From positions 1 to 16,820 of the forward strand of contig CALIIG010000004.1 in NCBI GenBank assembly GCA_938018155.1: DNA of 16,820 nucleotides, read 5' to 3'. This document shows, one piece after another, positions 13,485 to 16,820 of this stretch (its first letter is position 1; each line of letters begins with the position of its first letter). The stretch comes from an uncultured Prevotella sp. (lineage in GTDB: Bacteria; Bacteroidota; Bacteroidia; Bacteroidales; Bacteroidaceae). Under the pieces are notes generated by a model. It ran no database searches, was not told the origin of the DNA, and worked only from the letters and a program-made list of their open reading frames with translations. The translations under genes were made by a program, and so were the position numbers.

Positions 13485-14933
13485 TTACTTGATATTATCG
13501 ACCCATTTGAACAAACGGTTCCATCGTACTCCGGAGAAGCCATGGCGGTCAGGGTCGGAGCTCCACCATATAAATACAGGCTTCCCTACGATGTGATCCT
13601 CGGGCACAAAGCCCCAATAGCGTGAATCAGCAGAGTTGTGACGGTTGTCGCCCATCATCCAATAGTAATCCATTTTAAACGTATAGCTGTGGGCTTCACG
13701 GCCGTTGATATAAATCTTGCCATTGCGAACGTCGAGCTGATTATGCTCATAAACCCGGATGGGACGCTCGTAAAGGGCTATGTTTTTCAACGTAAGCTGA
13801 ACGGTTTTACCCTTTTGGGGTATCCACACGGGGCCGTAATTATCGCGTGTCCAGCCTGTAACGGCATTGAGAGGATAGAGGTCGCCTGTGACGGCATCGG
13901 TGTTAAGATGTATACTTGCCACCAAATCTTTACGTGCGCTAAGGGCTTTTACTGCAGCCTTAGTGAGAGGCATATACCCGTTTTGGTTCAGGCTCATGAG
14001 GGCTTCCTGCGATATTCCAAGCTGCTTGAGCAGGTCGTCAGGCAGGTCGGACCGCAGTTTTACATAATAAGTATATTGTACATCGTCAGGTTCCTTGTTG
14101 GGCTTGCCGTCGAGATATACAATACGGTTCTTGATTTGCAGCGTTTGTCCGGGCAAGCCTACACAACGCTTTACGTAGTTTTCGCGCCTGTCGGTAGGAC
14201 GATGGTCAATGCTTCCATACTCGTTGGGGTTGTTAACAATATAGTTTCGCCCTATGTCGTAGAGCATTTTAAAGTAGTTCCACTGTTGTTGTGGGTTTAA
14301 ATGGGCTGGATTTACCGGCGCAGGCGTCTGGCTTTGATATATTTGCTGGCCAAAGCTGTACACCATAGCGTAATAATCGTTAGCCTGATATTTCTCCTCG
14401 GTAAGGATGGTATCGCCGGCAGGATAGTTAAATACAACAATATCATTGAGCTTAACTTTCCCCAGGCCCTTGACACGACGGTAATCCCATTTCGGCCACT
14501 CGATATAGCTTTTTGTCTTGATAATGGGCAGGGTATGCTGCGTAAGGGGCATGGTAAGCGGCGTTTCGGGAATGCGGGGACCATAACTTATCTTCGACAC
14601 AAAGAGGTAATCGCCCGTAAGCAACGACTTTTCGAGTGAACTTGAAGGGATGACATAGTTCTGGAAAAAGAAGAGATTGATAAAGTAAACCGCCACCAAG
14701 GCAAATACCAAAGCGTCTACCCAGCTCATGATAAAGCGCACGGGGCCTTCGGCTTCTTTCCACCACGTCCATCGTATCTTACGACTAATGTATGCGTCGT
14801 AGATAAAAGGAATAACCAATAAGCCTAACCAGCTTTTAACCCAAAGCAGGAAAAGAAGGTAAGGTACGAGCACGGCTATGAACTTTAGCCACTGTTTCTT
14901 CATGTTAAGATTTGCTTTTTCTTTATCAATCAT
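13485..14933 (-). CDS. lepB: Signal peptidase I, long Bacteroidota form
   Basis: This 482-residue inner-membrane protease removes signal peptides from exported proteins. It has hydrophobic segments at about 16-31, 35-48 and 72-91. The nucleophile serine is in VIPSSSLEKSLLTGD (S99), and leucine stands where methionine is usual. The lysine base is in YVKRCVGLPG (K255). The C-terminal box is GDNRHNSADSRYWGFVP (428-444), followed by an IVGK segment. It is longer than the E. coli enzyme because of an insertion between the serine and lysine regions (about 175-250) and another after it (about 285-370), as is usual in this phylum. A start at 14933 is preferred to an in-frame ATG at 14996, whose extra 21 residues look unlike a protein N-terminus. 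dapB ends 77 bases upstream. Confidence 0.9.
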   Translation of the reverse strand: MIDKEKANLNMKKQWLKFIAVLVPYLLFLLWVKSWLGLLVIPFIYDAYISRKIRWTWWKEAEGPVRFIMSWVDALVFALVAVYFINLFFFQNYVIPSSSLEKSLLTGDYLFVSKISYGPRIPETPLTMPLTQHTLPIIKTKSYIEWPKWDYRRVKGLGKVKLNDIVVFNYPAGDTILTEEKYQANDYYAMVYSFGQQIYQSQTPAPVNPAHLNPQQQWNYFKMLYDIGRNYIVNNPNEYGSIDHRPTDRRENYVKRCVGLPGQTLQIKNRIVYLDGKPNKEPDDVQYTYYVKLRSDLPDDLLKQLGISQEALMSLNQNGYMPLTKAAVKALSARKDLVASIHLNTDAVTGDLYPLNAVTGWTRDNYGPVWIPQKGKTVQLTLKNIALYERPIRVYEHNQLDVRNGKIYINGREAHSYTFKMDYYWMMGDNRHNSADSRYWGFVPEDHIVGKPVFIWWSSDPDRHGFSGVRWNRLFKWVDNIK

Positions 14934-15010
14934 TGTTGTTTGTTCTTGTTGCGCCGTGCGCAAATGGTTATGAAAAGCCTGCTGTGGGCAGACCATTATA
15001 AGGTTATCTC

Positions 15011-15766
15011 TTAGAATTTAAAAAGGTCACGGGTTGTAAGTAAACCGCTATGGTTGAGGGTGTATTCGGCAGCGAGCACGGCTCCAAGGGCAAATCCCTC
15101 ACGGCTATGGGCGTCGTGGGTGATACTTATGCAGTCGGCCGCAGAGTCATACCTGACTGTATGGATGCCCGGTACTTCATCGTGGCGAATACTTTTCACC
15201 AGCAACTCACCGGCTTTATGCTCATCCGAACCTTCAACGCGGCCGTCATCCCAACGCACGGAGCCTTTTTTCCAGCCGGATTTACGATTGAGCCGGCCAA
15301 CAATTTCTTCAGCAAGTGTAATGGCTGTGCCCGACGGAGCGTCGAGTTTATGCACATGGTGGGTTTCGGTTAGCTCAACATCATACTGGCTAAAGCCATT
15401 CATAATATGAGCCAAATAGCGGTTAACGGCTTGGAAAACAGCCATACCGACTGAATAATTACTGGCCCAGAACAGTGTGTTCCGGCCGTTCCGACAGAGA
15501 GATTCAACATCGGTTTTATGATCTTTCATCCATCCTGTTGACCCGCTTACAACCTTTACATGATGAGCAAAGGCCTTAAGATAATTGCCGTAAGCGGCTG
15601 TGGGATTCGTAAATTCAATGGCTACATCGGCCGAAGAAAACGCAGGAGAGTCAAAATCCTGCTGATTGTCCTGATCAATTTTGCAGACGATCTCGTGGCC
15701 ACGCGCAAGAGCAATCTGCTCAATCATATGTCCCATCTTGCCGTAGCCGATTAAAGCAATCTTCAT
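15011..15766 (-). CDS. dapB: 4-Hydroxy-tetrahydrodipicolinate reductase
   Basis: This 251-residue cytoplasmic enzyme reduces the product of DapA with NAD(P)H in the lysine and meso-diaminopimelate pathway, which feeds peptidoglycan. It shows the nucleotide-binding GYGKMG (7-12), EFTNPTA (51-57), SGSTGW (74-79) and the active-site stretch ETHHVHKLDAPSGTA (134-148), where H136 or H137 and K140 are the expected catalytic residues. The short length is typical of the Bacteroidota form. It opens the minus-strand series dapB, lepB, S26-like, wbqC-like. The pairing of cell-wall precursor synthesis with protein export recurs in Bacteroidota as far as I recall, but no shared regulation is evident here. 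Confidence 0.95.
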   Translation of the reverse strand: MKIALIGYGKMGHMIEQIALARGHEIVCKIDQDNQQDFDSPAFSSADVAIEFTNPTAAYGNYLKAFAHHVKVVSGSTGWMKDHKTDVESLCRNGRNTLFWASNYSVGMAVFQAVNRYLAHIMNGFSQYDVELTETHHVHKLDAPSGTAITLAEEIVGRLNRKSGWKKGSVRWDDGRVEGSDEHKAGELLVKSIRHDEVPGIHTVRYDSAADCISITHDAHSREGFALGAVLAAEYTLNHSGLLTTRDLFKF

Positions 15767-15790
15767 GTCTGAAAGAATTTAAATACGATG

Positions 15791-15798
15791 CAAAAGTA
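15791..15798 (-). promoter_or_regulatory. Possible -7 element upstream of dapB
   Basis: On the minus strand TACTTTTG (15798-15791) matches TANNTTTG, about 24 bases before the dapB start codon. No good -33 TTTG was found at the expected distance, so the call is tentative. Confidence 0.4.
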
Positions 15799-15921
15799 AC
15801 CATTTTAGAAGAAAGACGTTGATTATCAGCCTTAAATATTTAAAAAATAGGGCTTAACTCCATTGTTAAATCTATATATCATCGGAATCAGGTTAAAAAA
15901 AGAATATTATTGTTGAAAATA

Positions 15922-15952
15922 TTTGTCTGCAAGATAAAATGATGTAAATTTG
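15922..15952 (+). promoter_or_regulatory. Promoter abutting the PCMD lipoprotein start codon
   Basis: TTTG (15922-15925), 19 bases, TAAATTTG (15945-15952) is a full consensus match. The ATG follows only 4 bases later, at 15957, so the predicted transcription start falls at or next to the start codon. Confidence 0.65.
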
Positions 15953-15956
15953 CACA

Positions 15957-16820
15957 ATGAATCGTTATATGCATTTTACTATTAATCGGTTCCCTGTTTT
16001 AGCGGCAGCCACAATGTGCTTTTCATTATCAGGCTGCATACAGGATGAACCTTTAAACTCGGAATGCGATATCGAAATGGTTTCCATCCATCTCGACAAT
16101 CCTCTTGGTACGTTCTTTAATGCCAGTGATACATTGCAAACGCTGTTGTCGACCGACTCGGTCGTCACTTTTAACGTGCGTCGGAATCACGCAGCAGACC
16201 TTACCACGGTTAAGCCAAGTTTCAAACTTACTTCCGGTGCGACAATTAAAGAATTAAGTAATTCGGTCAACAGTACGACGGGAGGTACACTGCGTTATAT
16301 CGTAACTTCGGAAGACGGATTATGGCATCGTAACTACACGGTTAACATAACACCTGTTGTTCGTACCGTGGTTGATACCATTAAATACGACTTTGAGAAC
16401 TTCGAATTGGAATCATCAGCCCACAAATATTACATTTGGCATAACGAACAAGGCAATGGAGGCTTTGGCAATGGGTGGGCAAATGGTAACCCCGGTTTCA
16501 GATTGAGCCGGGGAACAGCCCAGCCTGACGAATACCCAACAACACCACTCGCTGACGGTTACGACGGTTACGGTATTAAATTAACTACTTGTGACACCGG
16601 CCCATTTGGACAAATGGTTAACAAGCGCATCGCTGCGGGCAACCTTTTCCTGGGTGCTTTCAACCTGGCAAGCGCATTATCCGACGCTCTTCGCGCTACG
16701 CATTTTGGCATTCCATTCGACAGGAAGCCTGTCATGCTGAAAGGATATTACAAGTATAAGCCCGGACAGACGTACCAGGACCGCAATGGAAATCCTGTAA
16801 GCGGGACAGTAGACAAAGCC
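15957..16820 (+). CDS. PCMD-domain lipoprotein, 3' end beyond the window
   Basis: The frame is open for 288 codons to the window edge. A lipoprotein signal ends in FSLSGC (C27). A beta-sandwich-like region follows (about 40-133), which includes LRYIVTSEDGLWHRNYTVN. The start of a PCMD-type (putative carbohydrate metabolism) domain runs from about 140, with DFENFE, the Gly/Asn-rich FGNGWANGNPGF, and THFGIPFDRKPVMLKGYYK near 247-265. PCMD proteins of Bacteroidota are surface lipoproteins thought to act in glycan handling, but no enzyme activity is assigned to them. The start is placed at 15957; ATG at 15969 would give an equally good, shorter signal peptide, and the promoter position does not separate the two. 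The C-terminus is not visible. Confidence 0.8.
   Translation, partial: MNRYMHFTINRFPVLAAATMCFSLSGCIQDEPLNSECDIEMVSIHLDNPLGTFFNASDTLQTLLSTDSVVTFNVRRNHAADLTTVKPSFKLTSGATIKELSNSVNSTTGGTLRYIVTSEDGLWHRNYTVNITPVVRTVVDTIKYDFENFELESSAHKYYIWHNEQGNGGFGNGWANGNPGFRLSRGTAQPDEYPTTPLADGYDGYGIKLTTCDTGPFGQMVNKRIAAGNLFLGAFNLASALSDALRATHFGIPFDRKPVMLKGYYKYKPGQTYQDRNGNPVSGTVDKA

Noticed and set aside
13638-14300. 220-codon open frame on the plus strand inside lepB
   Set aside because: It runs opposite to a well-supported lepB and shows no family features.
14934-14996. Upstream ATG extension of lepB
   Set aside because: The extra 21 residues precede an otherwise normal N-terminus and do not look like part of a signal peptidase; the ATG at 14933 is better placed.
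15965-16168. Small minus-strand frame over the PCMD gene start
   Set aside because: It is antisense to a lipoprotein signal and mature region with clear family features and has no promoter of its own.

Overview
The window looks like a chromosomal segment from a Bacteroidota species, most likely Prevotella or a close Prevotellaceae relative. The evidence is repeated Bacteroidota-type promoters (TTTG, 19-20 bases, TANNTTTG), almost no Shine-Dalgarno sequences, and families typical of the group: a TlpA-like thioredoxin with a DUF4369-type N-terminus, a PCMD lipoprotein, the long Bacteroidota LepB, a WbqC-like protein, and a DEAD-box helicase with a DbpA-type RNA-binding domain. No rRNA, tRNA, CRISPR array, transposase or phage gene was seen. 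All assignments come from reading motifs, not from database searches.

Layout. (1) 117-656 (-) encodes a LOG-family nucleotide phosphoribohydrolase, divergent from (2) a tight four-gene + operon, 948-4421: an SPFH/SHOCT protein, a small four-helix membrane protein, a zinc-ribbon protein with one membrane anchor and a large outer domain, and a secreted MORN_2-repeat protein. Two of its three junctions are ATGA overlaps. A strong terminator follows. (3) 4660-6534 (+) is the DEAD-box RNA helicase with a probable TTG start and a structured leader. (4) 6621-7766 (+) is the secreted thioredoxin. (5) A minus-strand pair follows: a PfkB sugar kinase (10092-9163) and a DAACS-type sodium-coupled symporter (9102-7939). 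(6) 10221-11444 (+) is an M16 zinc peptidase whose promoter lies beside the kinase promoter. (7) 11445-11788 is a repeat-rich intergenic region with palindromic hairpin units also found at the left window edge. (8) A minus-strand block, read right to left, holds dapB, lepB, a shrunken and apparently catalytically dead LepB paralogue, a wbqC-like gene and then a DUF3332 lipoprotein. (9) 15957 to the window end (+) is a truncated PCMD lipoprotein gene whose promoter abuts its start codon.

The part most worth following up is the SPFH operon. Its parts (SPFH protein, small membrane protein, zinc-ribbon membrane protein) parallel the ydjGHI part of the Bacillus PspA membrane-stress module, but no PspA is present here and a MORN_2-repeat exported protein is added. 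Also notable are the 10-bp palindrome array spaced at about two helical turns, the pseudo-signal-peptidase with a cysteine cluster, and a DAACS transporter that lacks the usual carboxylate-binding arginine and most of the NMDGT motif.
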